Assembly: GCF_000189535.1 (NCBI RefSeq)
Contig: NC_015145.1
Span: forward strand, 3,720,001-3,784,000
Direction: 5' to 3'
Length of the DNA stretch: 64,000 nucleotides
DNA from: Pseudarthrobacter phenanthrenivorans Sphe3
GTDB lineage: Bacteria > Actinomycetota > Actinomycetes > Actinomycetales > Micrococcaceae
The notes under the pieces are model-generated. The model saw only the letters and a program-made list of their open reading frames with translations, searched no databases and was not told the origin of the DNA. This document shows positions 50,427 to 58,954 of this stretch, one piece after another; within the stretch, counting starts at the first letter, position 1, and every line of letters starts with the position of its first letter. Both the position numbers and the translations under genes were made by a program.

Positions 50427-53102
50427 ATGACGGACAGCACCCTCATCAGGTGGATCGACAGCGGCGCCCCGGCTGAAGCAAGCGGGGGAACCACGTTTGG
50501 AATGCCCTTTGCCCGGGGCACGGTCGCGGCGGCCAGCACCCTCAACGTGGCGGACGCCGCCGGCACCCCAGTGTCCAGCCAGGCCTGGCCCCTGGCCACG
50601 TGGCCGGACGGATCCCTGAAGTGGGCGGGCATCGCACTTCCCGCCACTGCTTCTCCTGCCGAGGCGTACCACGTAACCTCCGACGGCGGCGCCCCACCCG
50701 CCAAAGCCGGCCTGCCGCCGTCGAACGCTGGCGGAGTCAGCGGGGTCACCGCAGTCAGCCGGGTCACCGTCACGGAAACGGACGGGGCACTCACGGTGGA
50801 CACGGGCACACTGCGGATGGTGATCAACCGCGGCGGTTCAGCCCTCTTCAGCAGCCTTCTCCGCGATGGCGTTGAAGTGGCACGCGACGCCCGCCTGGTC
50901 AGCCTGGTTCAGGACGGTGTTGTTGAAGGTGCCGGCACGGTGGGCCGCGAATCCTTCACGGGCGGGGTTTCCGCCGTGGTGCTTGAACAAACCGGGCCTG
51001 TCCGTGCGGTGGTACGGCTGGAGGGCCAGCATTCCCCTGACACACCCGGCAGCACCCGGGAAAGCTGGCTCCCGTTCGTGGTTCGCTTCTACTTTTACGC
51101 CGGTGCCCGCAGCGTCCGGATGGTGCATTCCTTCATCTGGGACGGCGATGCGGACCGGGACTTCCTTGCCGGACTGGGCGTCCGCTTCACCGTGCCGCTG
51201 GCGGCGGAACTCCACAACCGCCACGTCCGGATCGCCGGGGCCGACGGCGGCTTCCTCCTCGAGGGCGTCCGCGGACTGACGGGCCTGCGCCGGGACCCCG
51301 GCGAAGAAGTCCGGCGCGCGCAGGTGGAAGGCCGCCCCACCCCTGACATGCAGGGCTGGAATCCCGAGGTTTCGGAACGGCTGCACCTGATTCCTGCGTG
51401 GAACGACTACACCCTCAGCCAGCTCAGCGCGGACGGGTACGAGCTCCGCAAGCGCACTGCTCCCGGCCATGCGTGGGTGGGCATTTCCGGCGGAACCAGG
51501 TCCGCCGGCTTCTGCTCGCTCAGCGATACCAGCGGGGGCTTGGGAGTGGGTGTTAAGGATTTCTGGCAGTCGCACCCCGGCCAGTTGGACATCCGCGGCG
51601 CCGCGACGGACCAGGCCACGCTCACCGCATGGTTGTACTCCCCCGAAGCCCAGCCAATGGACCTGCGCTTCTACCACGACGGCCTGGGCCAGGACACTTT
51701 CGAGGAACAGCTCGAAGGACTGGAAATCACCTATGAGGACTACGAGCCCGGCTTTGGAAATGCCAGGGGAATTTCCCGCACACACGAGTTAACTCTTTTC
51801 GCCTACCAAGGCACCCCGGCAACCGAACTCCTCGCAACGGATGCAGCCGCCGCCTCCACCCCCGCCCTGCTCCAGCCCACACCGGAGTACCTGCACTCCG
51901 TGGGCGTCTTCGGCGACTGGGACCCGGTGGACCGCAGCACCCCTGCGCGGGCCGAACTTGAGGACCACCTGGACTTCCTCGTCGATTTCTACTCCGGCCA
52001 GGTGGAGCAGCGGCGCTGGTACGGCTTCTGGAACTACGGCGACGTGATGCACACCTACGACCACGACAGGCATGTGTGGCGCTACGACGTGGGTGGTTAC
52101 GCCTGGGACAATTCGGAACTGTCCCCCGACCTCTGGCTTTGGTACTCGTACCTGCGCTCGGGCCGGGGGGACATTTTCCGCTTCGCCGAGGCCATGACCC
52201 GGCATACGGGCGACGTGGATGTGTACCACCTGGGGCCATGGAAGGGCCTGGGCTCGCGGCACAACGTCCAGCACTGGGGCTGCAGCGCCAAGCAGCTGCG
52301 GATCAGCACGCCGGCCTACCGCCGCTTCTACTACTACCTCACGGCAGACGAGCACACCGGGGACCTGCTGACAGAACTGGTGGACAGTGACCAGAACTTC
52401 CTGGGCCTGGACCCTGTCCGCAAGGTGCGCCCCGATGCCGGCACTTACCGGCCGGACCGCAGCGCCCTGGGAGTGGGACTCGGTACGGATTGGGGCTCGC
52501 TCGCCGCCACCTGGCTCACGGACTGGGAGCGCACCGGCAACCCGCGCTCACGGGACCGGCTCCTGGGCACCATGGCCGATATCGGCGCCCTCAAGTACGG
52601 ATTCCTGACCGGCGAGGCACTCTACGACCTGGACAAGGGCAGGTTCGATACCGGCCGGGAAACGATCCAGGTCTCGCACTTGAGCGCCGTGTTCGGACTG
52701 GCGGAGATCTGCAGCGAGCTGGTGGACCTTGTCCAGGATCCGGAATTTGAGCGGGCGTGGCTGCAGTACTGCCGGTTGTTCCTGGCCACCAAGGAGGAAC
52801 AGGTAGAGGCCGTGGGGCAGCCTCTGGACGGCATTTACCTCACGCAGGCCCACAGCCGGCTGACCGCCTATGCAGCGGCCAGGCTCAAGGATCCCGGACT
52901 CGCGGCGAGGGCCTGGTCCAGTTTTTCCGAGGGCGGCGAGCACCTCAACCACCAGTCGGCATTCACGCTGCGGAAGATCCAGCCGCCGCACGTGCTGCTG
53001 CCGGTGGACGAGGCGCCTACGGTGTCCACCAATGACGCATCCCAGTTCGGCCTCGCCGTCATCCAGAACCTGGCGCTGATAGGCGGCCAGCTCCCGGGCT
53101 GA
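50427..53102 (+). CDS. Exo-rhamnogalacturonan lyase-like protein (PL26/PcRGLX-YetA type)
   Basis: An 891-residue protein without a signal peptide. The N-terminal RIFT-barrel-like domain opens IRWIDSGAPAEASGGTTFGMPFARG and has the SLKWAGIALPA pattern of the PcRGLX/YetA family; a beta-sandwich middle (VVRFYFYAGARSVRMVHSFIWDGD) and an alpha/alpha-barrel C-terminal half (DLWLWYSYLRSGRGDIFRFAEAMTRH, HNVQHWGCSAKQLR) follow. Family members split rhamnogalacturonan chains from the end; a cytoplasmic enzyme would act on imported oligomers made by the secreted PL11-like lyase nearby. ATG 50427 is chosen because the longer frame crosses the operator. Family assignment is from memory. Confidence 0.75.
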   Translation: MTDSTLIRWIDSGAPAEASGGTTFGMPFARGTVAAASTLNVADAAGTPVSSQAWPLATWPDGSLKWAGIALPATASPAEAYHVTSDGGAPPAKAGLPPSNAGGVSGVTAVSRVTVTETDGALTVDTGTLRMVINRGGSALFSSLLRDGVEVARDARLVSLVQDGVVEGAGTVGRESFTGGVSAVVLEQTGPVRAVVRLEGQHSPDTPGSTRESWLPFVVRFYFYAGARSVRMVHSFIWDGDADRDFLAGLGVRFTVPLAAELHNRHVRIAGADGGFLLEGVRGLTGLRRDPGEEVRRAQVEGRPTPDMQGWNPEVSERLHLIPAWNDYTLSQLSADGYELRKRTAPGHAWVGISGGTRSAGFCSLSDTSGGLGVGVKDFWQSHPGQLDIRGAATDQATLTAWLYSPEAQPMDLRFYHDGLGQDTFEEQLEGLEITYEDYEPGFGNARGISRTHELTLFAYQGTPATELLATDAAAASTPALLQPTPEYLHSVGVFGDWDPVDRSTPARAELEDHLDFLVDFYSGQVEQRRWYGFWNYGDVMHTYDHDRHVWRYDVGGYAWDNSELSPDLWLWYSYLRSGRGDIFRFAEAMTRHTGDVDVYHLGPWKGLGSRHNVQHWGCSAKQLRISTPAYRRFYYYLTADEHTGDLLTELVDSDQNFLGLDPVRKVRPDAGTYRPDRSALGVGLGTDWGSLAATWLTDWERTGNPRSRDRLLGTMADIGALKYGFLTGEALYDLDKGRFDTGRETIQVSHLSAVFGLAEICSELVDLVQDPEFERAWLQYCRLFLATKEEQVEAVGQPLDGIYLTQAHSRLTAYAAARLKDPGLAARAWSSFSEGGEHLNHQSAFTLRKIQPPHVLLPVDEAPTVSTNDASQFGLAVIQNLALIGGQLPG

Positions 53103-53209
53103 CCCGCCGCGCATGGAAGGGGTGGTGGCACGGGCCAAGGCGGAGCAGACTAGGAATTACTGATGGCCTCAGTTGCTTCATCACATGCGGTTCGGTCGAA
53201 GGAGACATG

Positions 53210-53854
53210 ATGAGCACGAAAGTGGAGAAACGGATTGTGGTCGATGTGCCGGTCAGCACCGCGTACACCCAGTGGACCCGGTTCGAGGACTTCCCCCGGT
53301 TCATGAGAGGCGTGGACAGCGTGACCCGGCTGGGTGATGACCGCCTCAGGTGGGTGGCCCACATCGCCGGAGCCCGCCGCGAATGGGAGGCAAGAATCAC
53401 CGAGCAGGCCGCGGACCGCAGGGTGGCCTGGACATCCACCGAGGGCCCGGCGAATTCCGGTGCCGTGGAGTTCAAGGACCTGGGCGGCAACAGGACTGAA
53501 CTGGCACTGACGCTGGAGTACCAGCCCGTGCGCCTGGTGGAGAAGGTGGGCGAGCTGGTCCACATGGTGGGCCGGCAGGCCGAACACGACCTGAAGGACT
53601 TCAAGGAGTTCGTCGAGCGGCAAGGTGCAGTCCAGCAAAGCGGGGAGGGCGCGCGGACCGGTGAACCTGTTGCCGGGGAGACACCGTACAGCCGGTTCTC
53701 GCACCCGTTTGACCAGACGGGCGGCCTGGTCGATTTCGAAGGCGAGTCGGACGAGACAGTGGACGGCGAAAACTACAGTTCGGGCGAACGCCGCCAGCGC
53801 CGGCATGACGACGGCCCTATTCCGCCCTATGGCGGCACGCTCGGCCAGCATTGA
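53210..53854 (+). CDS. SRPBCC-family (cyclase/dehydrase-like) protein, first of a tandem pair
   Basis: A 214-residue protein. Residues 1-145 form the START/Bet v1-like SRPBCC domain: VEKRIVVDVPVSTAYTQWTRFEDFPRFM, then RLRWVAHIAGARREWEARI and a final helix HDLKDFKEFVERQG. The last 55 residues carry a conserved tail: HPFDQTGGLVD, GESDET, GEN and a terminal LGQH, shared with the next gene. The domain binds hydrophobic ligands in other proteins; its role here is unknown. ATG 53210 is preferred over 53207 because it matches the start of the paralogue, and GAAGGAG is just upstream. Confidence 0.82.
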   Translation: MSTKVEKRIVVDVPVSTAYTQWTRFEDFPRFMRGVDSVTRLGDDRLRWVAHIAGARREWEARITEQAADRRVAWTSTEGPANSGAVEFKDLGGNRTELALTLEYQPVRLVEKVGELVHMVGRQAEHDLKDFKEFVERQGAVQQSGEGARTGEPVAGETPYSRFSHPFDQTGGLVDFEGESDETVDGENYSSGERRQRRHDDGPIPPYGGTLGQH

Positions 53855-54012
53855 CGGTACCCGGCCAGATGCCTGGCCCGGCCCAACGGCGCCGGCTGCC
53901 GCCGTCGTCCCTTCCCGCTCTGGAAACCAGCGCGCCCAAAAGGTATGTTGGTAAGCATGCTGATGATTTTTACCGATTCATCAGTTTCCGGTGACACAGC
54001 GAAGGAGACGTT

Positions 54013-54882
54013 ATGAGCACGAAGGTGGAAAAACGCATTCTGGTGAACGTACCGGTGAGCACGGCCTACAACCAGTGGACCCAGTTCGAGGATTTCCCGC
54101 ACTTCATGGGCGGCGTCAAGAGCGTCACCCAGCTGAACGATGATCGGCTGGAGTGGGTGGCGGAGATCGGCGGCGTCCGCAGGCAGTGGGAGGCCAAGAT
54201 CCTGGAGCAGGTCCCCGACCGCAAGATCGCCTGGGCCGCCACCGAAGGCGCCACCAACGCCGGCGCCGTGGAGTTCGAGGACGTGGGCGGCGGCCAGACC
54301 TCCCTGCAGCTGACGCTCGAATACGAGCCCGAGGGACTGATTGAAAAGGTGGGCGACAAGCTCAACGTAGTGGACCGCCAGGCCGAGGCTGACCTGAAGC
54401 GGTTCAAGGAATTCATCGAGGATGAAGGTTATGCCAGCGGTGCATGGCGCGGCAGCGTCAGCTCCGGAGCACCCGTCGGCACCCCGGGCGTGGAAGACGC
54501 CGCAGGTTCGCGCGGCGACTCGGGCAAGGCAGGCGTCTCCGGCAAGGTGGCAGCAGGCGTTGGGGTTGCCGCCGCAGCGGGCGCAGCAGCCGCGATGGCG
54601 GCAGGCGGCAGCAAGGGCGAAACCGCCGTTGCCGATGAAACGATAACGCCGGCCGCCACGGGGGAGCCTGCAACCGTCACCCCCGTCACCACAGACACGA
54701 CTGCCGCGGGCACGGCGGGCGCTGACACCACAACAACGGGTACCACCGCTGCGGGGACGACGGCGGCAGCCGGCTCCACGGGCTCCGTTGCCGACCTGGG
54801 CGGCGACGACCGGGATCGGGCACCCCTTCGACCAGACCAACGGCCTGGTGGATGCCACCGGCGAGTCGGACGAAACGCTTGA
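54013..54882 (+). CDS. SRPBCC-family protein, second of a tandem pair, frameshifted near its C-terminus
   Basis: As read, 289 residues from ATG 54013 (GAAGGAGACG upstream). Residues 1-140 match the preceding gene closely (STKVEKRILVNVPVSTAYNQW). A low-complexity Ala/Thr linker follows (about 150-265) with a possible membrane-spanning KVAAGVGVAAAAGAAAAM stretch. After about residue 266 the frame turns to Arg/Pro-rich nonsense, while the shifted frame gives the paralogue's tail (HPFDQTNGLVD...GNLGQH) up to the stop at 54974-54976. A one-base insertion in a G run (54812-54814 or 54818-54820) explains this. It may be real or a sequencing error. Confidence 0.8.
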   Translation: MSTKVEKRILVNVPVSTAYNQWTQFEDFPHFMGGVKSVTQLNDDRLEWVAEIGGVRRQWEAKILEQVPDRKIAWAATEGATNAGAVEFEDVGGGQTSLQLTLEYEPEGLIEKVGDKLNVVDRQAEADLKRFKEFIEDEGYASGAWRGSVSSGAPVGTPGVEDAAGSRGDSGKAGVSGKVAAGVGVAAAAGAAAAMAAGGSKGETAVADETITPAATGEPATVTPVTTDTTAAGTAGADTTTTGTTAAGTTAAAGSTGSVADLGGDDRDRAPLRPDQRPGGCHRRVGRNA

Positions 54883-54976
54883 GGGCGAGAACCTGAGCGC
54901 CGCCGAGCGCCTGAGGGACGACCGCCGGCCCGACGGCGGCCTGCCGCCTGTTGGCGGCAACCTCGGCCAGCACTGA
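54812..54976 (+). other. Shifted-frame tail of the second SRPBCC gene
   Basis: From about 54820 the plus-one frame encodes HPFDQTNGLVDATGESDET, LEGEN, a charged spacer and LGQH, then TGA at 54974-54976. This matches the last 52 residues of the first SRPBCC protein at most positions. Codon use is as in the genes around it, so the shift is either recent or an assembly error. Confidence 0.75.
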
Positions 54977-54995
54977 CCTGCACGGCAGCACAACG

Positions 54996-55035
54996 AAAGC
55001 GCCGCCCGCCTCTCCCCCGAGGCGGGCGGCGCTTT
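54996..55035. terminator. Strong bidirectional terminator
   Basis: Positions 54996-55012 (AAAGCGCCGCCCGCCTC) pair perfectly with 55019-55035 in a 17-base stem with a six-base C-rich loop, and end in TTT on the plus strand and, read the other way, also in TTT. It separates the SRPBCC pair from the convergent PL11-like lyase. Confidence 0.88.
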
Positions 55036-55060
55036 GCCGTTCTATTGCTGCTGCCGGCCC

Positions 55061-57058
55061 TTACTTCTCCGCGCCTGCGTAGGTAACAGAGGGCGCAGCA
55101 GGAGTTGCCATGCCCTCGCCGATGAAGAACCCCGGATGCGGCGGCTGGTTGTAGGCCACGCCCTCCCGGGCCACCCCGGTCCGGTAGGTGGGATCGTGCA
55201 TCAGGGTACGGAGGCGGACCTCGGTGGGCGAAGTGCTGGTGTAGATCCGCAGTTCCGTGCTGTCCGACGACGGGAACGCCAGTTCCTCGCGCCAGTCACC
55301 CAGCAGGTCGGCCTGGACTGCGGGGTTGCCCTTGGTGTGGTTGTTGGTCCTGGCGCCAGTGGCGGTCAGCAGCCTGTCGCTGCTCTCGGTTTCCCAGTTC
55401 CACTTGGAGATGCTGGGCACGCCCACTCCCGCGGCGGCATCAAAGTCGTGGTCCACGATCTCGCGGAGCAGGTCGCCGTCCCACCAGGCCAGGAAGTTCG
55501 CGGCCGGGATCTTTTCGGCGATCAGCTCCCCCTTGGCAGACATCAGCTGTCCCCGCGGCGAGTTCCATGAGGCATCGCCGCCCACAGCCCAGCCTTCGGC
55601 ACCGGCATGGCGGGGGTCGATGTCCCCCGCGGCTCCGCGGCCGGTGTCCCTGACAGCGGGAATGCTCCAGATGACCTCGCCCGTGGCGGCGTCACGGAAG
55701 GTGGCGCCGCGGTTGCCGCTCTGGCTCATGCTTTCGTGCACGGCGAAAACTTCAAGGCCCGGGCGGGAAGGGTCAAAGTCGCTGGTGTGGATGGCATCGC
55801 CGTGGCCCAGCCTGGTGTTGTACAGGGGCGTGCCGTCGTCGTCGATGGTCATGGAGCCGAAGACGAACTCGTCCTTGCCGTCGTGGTCAACGTCGGCCAC
55901 CGACAGGTTGTGGTTTCCCTGGCCCTTGTACTGCGAGCCTTCGATGTCCGAGTCGAAGGTCCAGCGCTTCACCAGCTTGCCGTCCACCAGGTCATAAGTA
56001 ACCAGGACGGTGCGGGTGTAGTAGCCGCGGCTGAACATCATGGACGGCTTTTCGCCGTCCAGATAGGCCACGCCGGCCAGGAACCGGTCCACGCGGTTGC
56101 CGTAGCCGTCGCCCCAGGCGGAAACGCTGCCGCGCGGCGGATCGTAGGCCACGGTGTCCATGATGGTGCCGCTGTCCCCGTTGAATACGGTAAGGAACTC
56201 AGGCCCGGACAGCACGTAGCCGCCGCTGTTGCGGTGGTCGGCCGCAGCATCGCCGATTACCGTGCCGGCGGCGTCCGTGGTGCCGTCGGCCGTCTTCATG
56301 GACACCTCGGCCTTGCCGTCGCCGTCGAAGTCGTAGGCCAGCACCTGGGTGTAGTGGGCGCCGGCGCGGATGTTCCGTCCCAGATCGATGCGCCACAGCC
56401 TGGTGCCGTCCATCTTGTAGGCGTCCACGTAGACGTTCCCGGTGTGGCCGGACCGGGAGTTGTCCTGGGCGTTGGAGGGATTCCACAGCTGGATGATCTC
56501 GTAGCTGCCGTCCCCGTCCAGGTCCGCAACGCTCGCGTCGTTGGCGGTGTAGGTGTACGCCTGGCCGGTGGGGGTGACGCCGTCGGCCGGCTTGTCCAGC
56601 TTGATGGACAGGTAGTTTTGCGCCAATGGAGTGAACTCGCCGCTGAGCTTGTCCTGGCCGTTGCCGTTGCCCACTGTCTTGATCGCGTACTTGGACTCCG
56701 CCGTCCCGGCCGGGTCAACGTAGGTTGTGGTGTTGCGGATGGGCTCTTCCGTGAGCTGGACGCCGTCGCGGATCACGTGGAAGCCCACGCTGTCCTGGTC
56801 AAGGCCCAGCATGCGCCAGCCCAGCGTGACGCCCTGGTCCGTGAGGACCGCAACCGGTGCGCGGTCCAGGTTTTCCACTTGGCGCTTGAGCTCCGCCTTC
56901 CCGGACTGGCCTGGGGCGGTGCTTGGCCCAGCCTCGGCCAGGGGAGCGCCCGTGAATGCCAGCACGGCAGCCGTGAGTGAGGCGGCCAGTGCCGTGGGGG
57001 CGGCTTTCCAGGCTCGGCCGGCCCGGGATGGAAGGGTACATTGCGAGGGATTAGCCAA
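55061..57058 (-). CDS. Secreted rhamnogalacturonan lyase (PL11 type)
   Basis: A 665-residue protein starting at TTG 57058, nine bases after AAAGGAGAT. A signal peptide (RAGRAWKAAPTALAASLTAAVL) ends near residue 43 (AEAG). The mature enzyme is the PL11 eight-bladed beta-propeller with Asp-rich calcium loops: DLDGDGSYEIIQLWNPSNAQDN, YDFDGDGKAEVSMKTADG and DVDHDGKDEFVFG. It splits the rhamnogalacturonan I backbone of pectin by beta-elimination, like Bacillus YesW. The two LacI-type operator cores upstream match that of the PL26-like gene, so both are probably induced by rhamnogalacturonan products. Confidence 0.9.
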   Translation of the reverse strand: MANPSQCTLPSRAGRAWKAAPTALAASLTAAVLAFTGAPLAEAGPSTAPGQSGKAELKRQVENLDRAPVAVLTDQGVTLGWRMLGLDQDSVGFHVIRDGVQLTEEPIRNTTTYVDPAGTAESKYAIKTVGNGNGQDKLSGEFTPLAQNYLSIKLDKPADGVTPTGQAYTYTANDASVADLDGDGSYEIIQLWNPSNAQDNSRSGHTGNVYVDAYKMDGTRLWRIDLGRNIRAGAHYTQVLAYDFDGDGKAEVSMKTADGTTDAAGTVIGDAAADHRNSGGYVLSGPEFLTVFNGDSGTIMDTVAYDPPRGSVSAWGDGYGNRVDRFLAGVAYLDGEKPSMMFSRGYYTRTVLVTYDLVDGKLVKRWTFDSDIEGSQYKGQGNHNLSVADVDHDGKDEFVFGSMTIDDDGTPLYNTRLGHGDAIHTSDFDPSRPGLEVFAVHESMSQSGNRGATFRDAATGEVIWSIPAVRDTGRGAAGDIDPRHAGAEGWAVGGDASWNSPRGQLMSAKGELIAEKIPAANFLAWWDGDLLREIVDHDFDAAAGVGVPSISKWNWETESSDRLLTATGARTNNHTKGNPAVQADLLGDWREELAFPSSDSTELRIYTSTSPTEVRLRTLMHDPTYRTGVAREGVAYNQPPHPGFFIGEGMATPAAPSVTYAGAEK

Positions 57059-57175
57059 AAGAACATCTCCTTTGATGCGGCGGCAGCTGAGTCTGCCGGA
57101 CGACAGTTGGAACGTTTCATTCCTACGCGGCAGTCATCCGGCTTCTGAAGATCCGGCTTGGGCTTTTGGCAGTAG

Positions 57176-57226
57176 GAAAACGCTTTCTGCCCTTAAGGTG
57201 TATCAGCGCTTTACACGAGAGGTCAA
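57176..57226 (-). promoter_or_regulatory. Promoter with two LacI-type operator cores before the PL11-like lyase
   Basis: On the minus strand TTGACC (57226-57221) and TACACC (57202-57197) are 18 bases apart and could form a promoter. Inside the spacer is AAAGCGCT (57212-57205), and just downstream is GAAAGCGTTTTC (57187-57176). Both share the core of the perfect palindrome at 50374-50385. A LacI-family repressor outside the window would fit. Confidence 0.55.
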
Positions 57227-57271
57227 GGGTTTGACGAAGCCATTTGGGAGAAATTGTTCCCTTGCGTTCAC

Positions 57272-57769
57272 TTAGGTCCTTGTTTCCCCCGGGCGCCCGG
57301 CCGCGGCTTCAAGCAGCGGAAGCGTCCGGGCGGGCATCACTTCCACCAGCGACATTGCCGTGCTGGTACGCACGACGCCGGCAATCGCCAGCATCGCGTT
57401 GGTCACCCGATGCAGATCTGCGGGGTTTCTCGCTGCCACCTTCGCCAGCAGGTCCGCATCGCCAGTGGTGGCGTGCATCTCGATGATCTCCGGGATGGTC
57501 CGGAGCGCGGCCACCGCTTCCTCGCTGGAGGACTGGCTGATGGAAATCGAGATGAAGGCAATCAGCGGAAGCCCCAGGGCCTCCGTCCGGACCCGCTGGC
57601 TGAACGGGGCCAGGCTTCCGTCCGCCAACAGCCTGCGAAGCCGGGCATGGACCGTGTTCCGGGCAACGCCCAGTGAGCGTGAGAGGGACAGGACGGTGGC
57701 GTGGGGGTCCCGGTCGAGTGTGAGGAGGATCTCTGCATCAAGAGCGTCAATGAGGTGCACAATGAGCAT
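57272..57769 (-). CDS. Lrp/AsnC-family transcriptional regulator
   Basis: A 165-residue regulator from ATG 57769. The helix-turn-helix lies at residues about 8-55 (LDAEILLTLDRDPHATVLSLSRSLGVARNTVHARLRRL) and the RAM ligand domain follows, with EIIEMHATTGDADLLAKVAA. Lrp-type proteins sense amino acids and often control a neighbouring gene. The divergent gene 90 bases away encodes a HisC-like aminotransferase, so amino-acid metabolism is the likely link. Frames that extend to 57988 are rejected since they run into the aminotransferase. Confidence 0.9.
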   Translation of the reverse strand: MLIVHLIDALDAEILLTLDRDPHATVLSLSRSLGVARNTVHARLRRLLADGSLAPFSQRVRTEALGLPLIAFISISISQSSSEEAVAALRTIPEIIEMHATTGDADLLAKVAARNPADLHRVTNAMLAIAGVVRTSTAMSLVEVMPARTLPLLEAAAGRPGETRT

Positions 57770-57859
57770 TTTGCCACCTACACCGCTATGGTCGGTCCGA
57801 TCTGTCCTGCGCGGATCCCCCATGTTGCGCAGAAGTGCCACGTAACTCAGGATGCTTCC

Positions 57860-58954
57860 ATGACCAGCATCCTCCCCGAAGCAGAGGCACCCGAGGTGCG
57901 TGCCGCCGTCGCCAGCCTTCCCGCCTACGTGGCGGGCAGGAGCGCCGAGTCCGAACTGACGGCCGCCCTCGCTTCCAACGAAAGCCACTTCGCTCCCCTG
58001 CCATCAGTCATCGACGTTATCTCTGCGGAGGCAGCCAGGATCCACCGGTACCCGTCCATGGCAGCGGCGGACGTGCGGGAGGCCGTTGCCAAGTATCACG
58101 GCGTCACCGCGGATGAGGTTGCCGCCGGGCCGGGAAGTTCGGGCGTGCTGCAGCAGATCTTCTCCGCGCTTTGCGGCCACGGCGACGAAGTGGTGTTCGC
58201 CTGGCGCTCCTTCGAGGCGTACCCCATCCTCGTGACAGTGGCCGGCGCGGTGCCCGTCCCCGTTCCATTGCTCCCGAACGAACACCATGACCTCCCGGCC
58301 ATGGCGGCTGCCGTCAGCAGCCGGACCCGCGTGGTGATCCTTTGTTCGCCCAACAATCCCACCGGAGTGTCCATCAGCGCCGGGGCATTGGAGGAGTTCC
58401 TTGGGTCCGTGCCGCCGCATGTCCTGGTGGTGCTGGACGAGGCCTACATCGAGTTCCAGCGCGGCCCGGGGCTGGACGCCCTGGACTTTTACCGGCGCTA
58501 TCCCAACCTGTGCATCCTGCGAACCTTCTCCAAGGCCTATGGACTGGCCGGGCTGCGGGTCGGCTATGCCATTGCCCGGCCGGCGATCGCCGAGGGCCTC
58601 CGCCGGACCGCAATCCCCTTCGGCGTCAACCGGATGGCCCAGGCCGCGGCCGTGGCGTCCTTGGCTGCGCAGGGCGAGATTGCAGAGCGGACGGATGTGG
58701 TTGCCGCAGAGCGCAGCCGGGTCATCGGGTGCCTGCGCACCTACGGCTGGGACGTTCCGGACAGCCAGGCCAACTTCTACTGGTTGCGGGCATCGGACGG
58801 GATGCGGGAGCAGATCCTGGCAGCGCTGTCCGATGCCGGCATCCTGGCGCGCGGCTACGCCGGGGACGGGGTGCGCGTCACCCTGGCAGACCGGACGACC
58901 AATGACCGGGTGCTCGCGGTCCTGTCCCGGCGCGGAAGGTTCCGGGCCCAGTGA
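57860..58954 (+). CDS. Histidinol-phosphate/aromatic-amino-acid aminotransferase-like protein
   Basis: A 364-residue class I/II PLP enzyme. ASNESHFAPLPSV near residue 40, SPNNPTG near 165, VLDEAYIEF with the Asp, and TFSKAYGLAGLRVGYA with the PLP Lys and Arg are all in place. It resembles actinobacterial HisC-like phenylalanine or tyrosine aminotransferases as much as true HisC, and it is outside a his operon. ATG 57860 fits the family start. It overlaps the YitT gene by four bases (GTGA) and is divergent from the Lrp regulator that may control it. Confidence 0.87.
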   Translation: MTSILPEAEAPEVRAAVASLPAYVAGRSAESELTAALASNESHFAPLPSVIDVISAEAARIHRYPSMAAADVREAVAKYHGVTADEVAAGPGSSGVLQQIFSALCGHGDEVVFAWRSFEAYPILVTVAGAVPVPVPLLPNEHHDLPAMAAAVSSRTRVVILCSPNNPTGVSISAGALEEFLGSVPPHVLVVLDEAYIEFQRGPGLDALDFYRRYPNLCILRTFSKAYGLAGLRVGYAIARPAIAEGLRRTAIPFGVNRMAQAAAVASLAAQGEIAERTDVVAAERSRVIGCLRTYGWDVPDSQANFYWLRASDGMREQILAALSDAGILARGYAGDGVRVTLADRTTNDRVLAVLSRRGRFRAQ

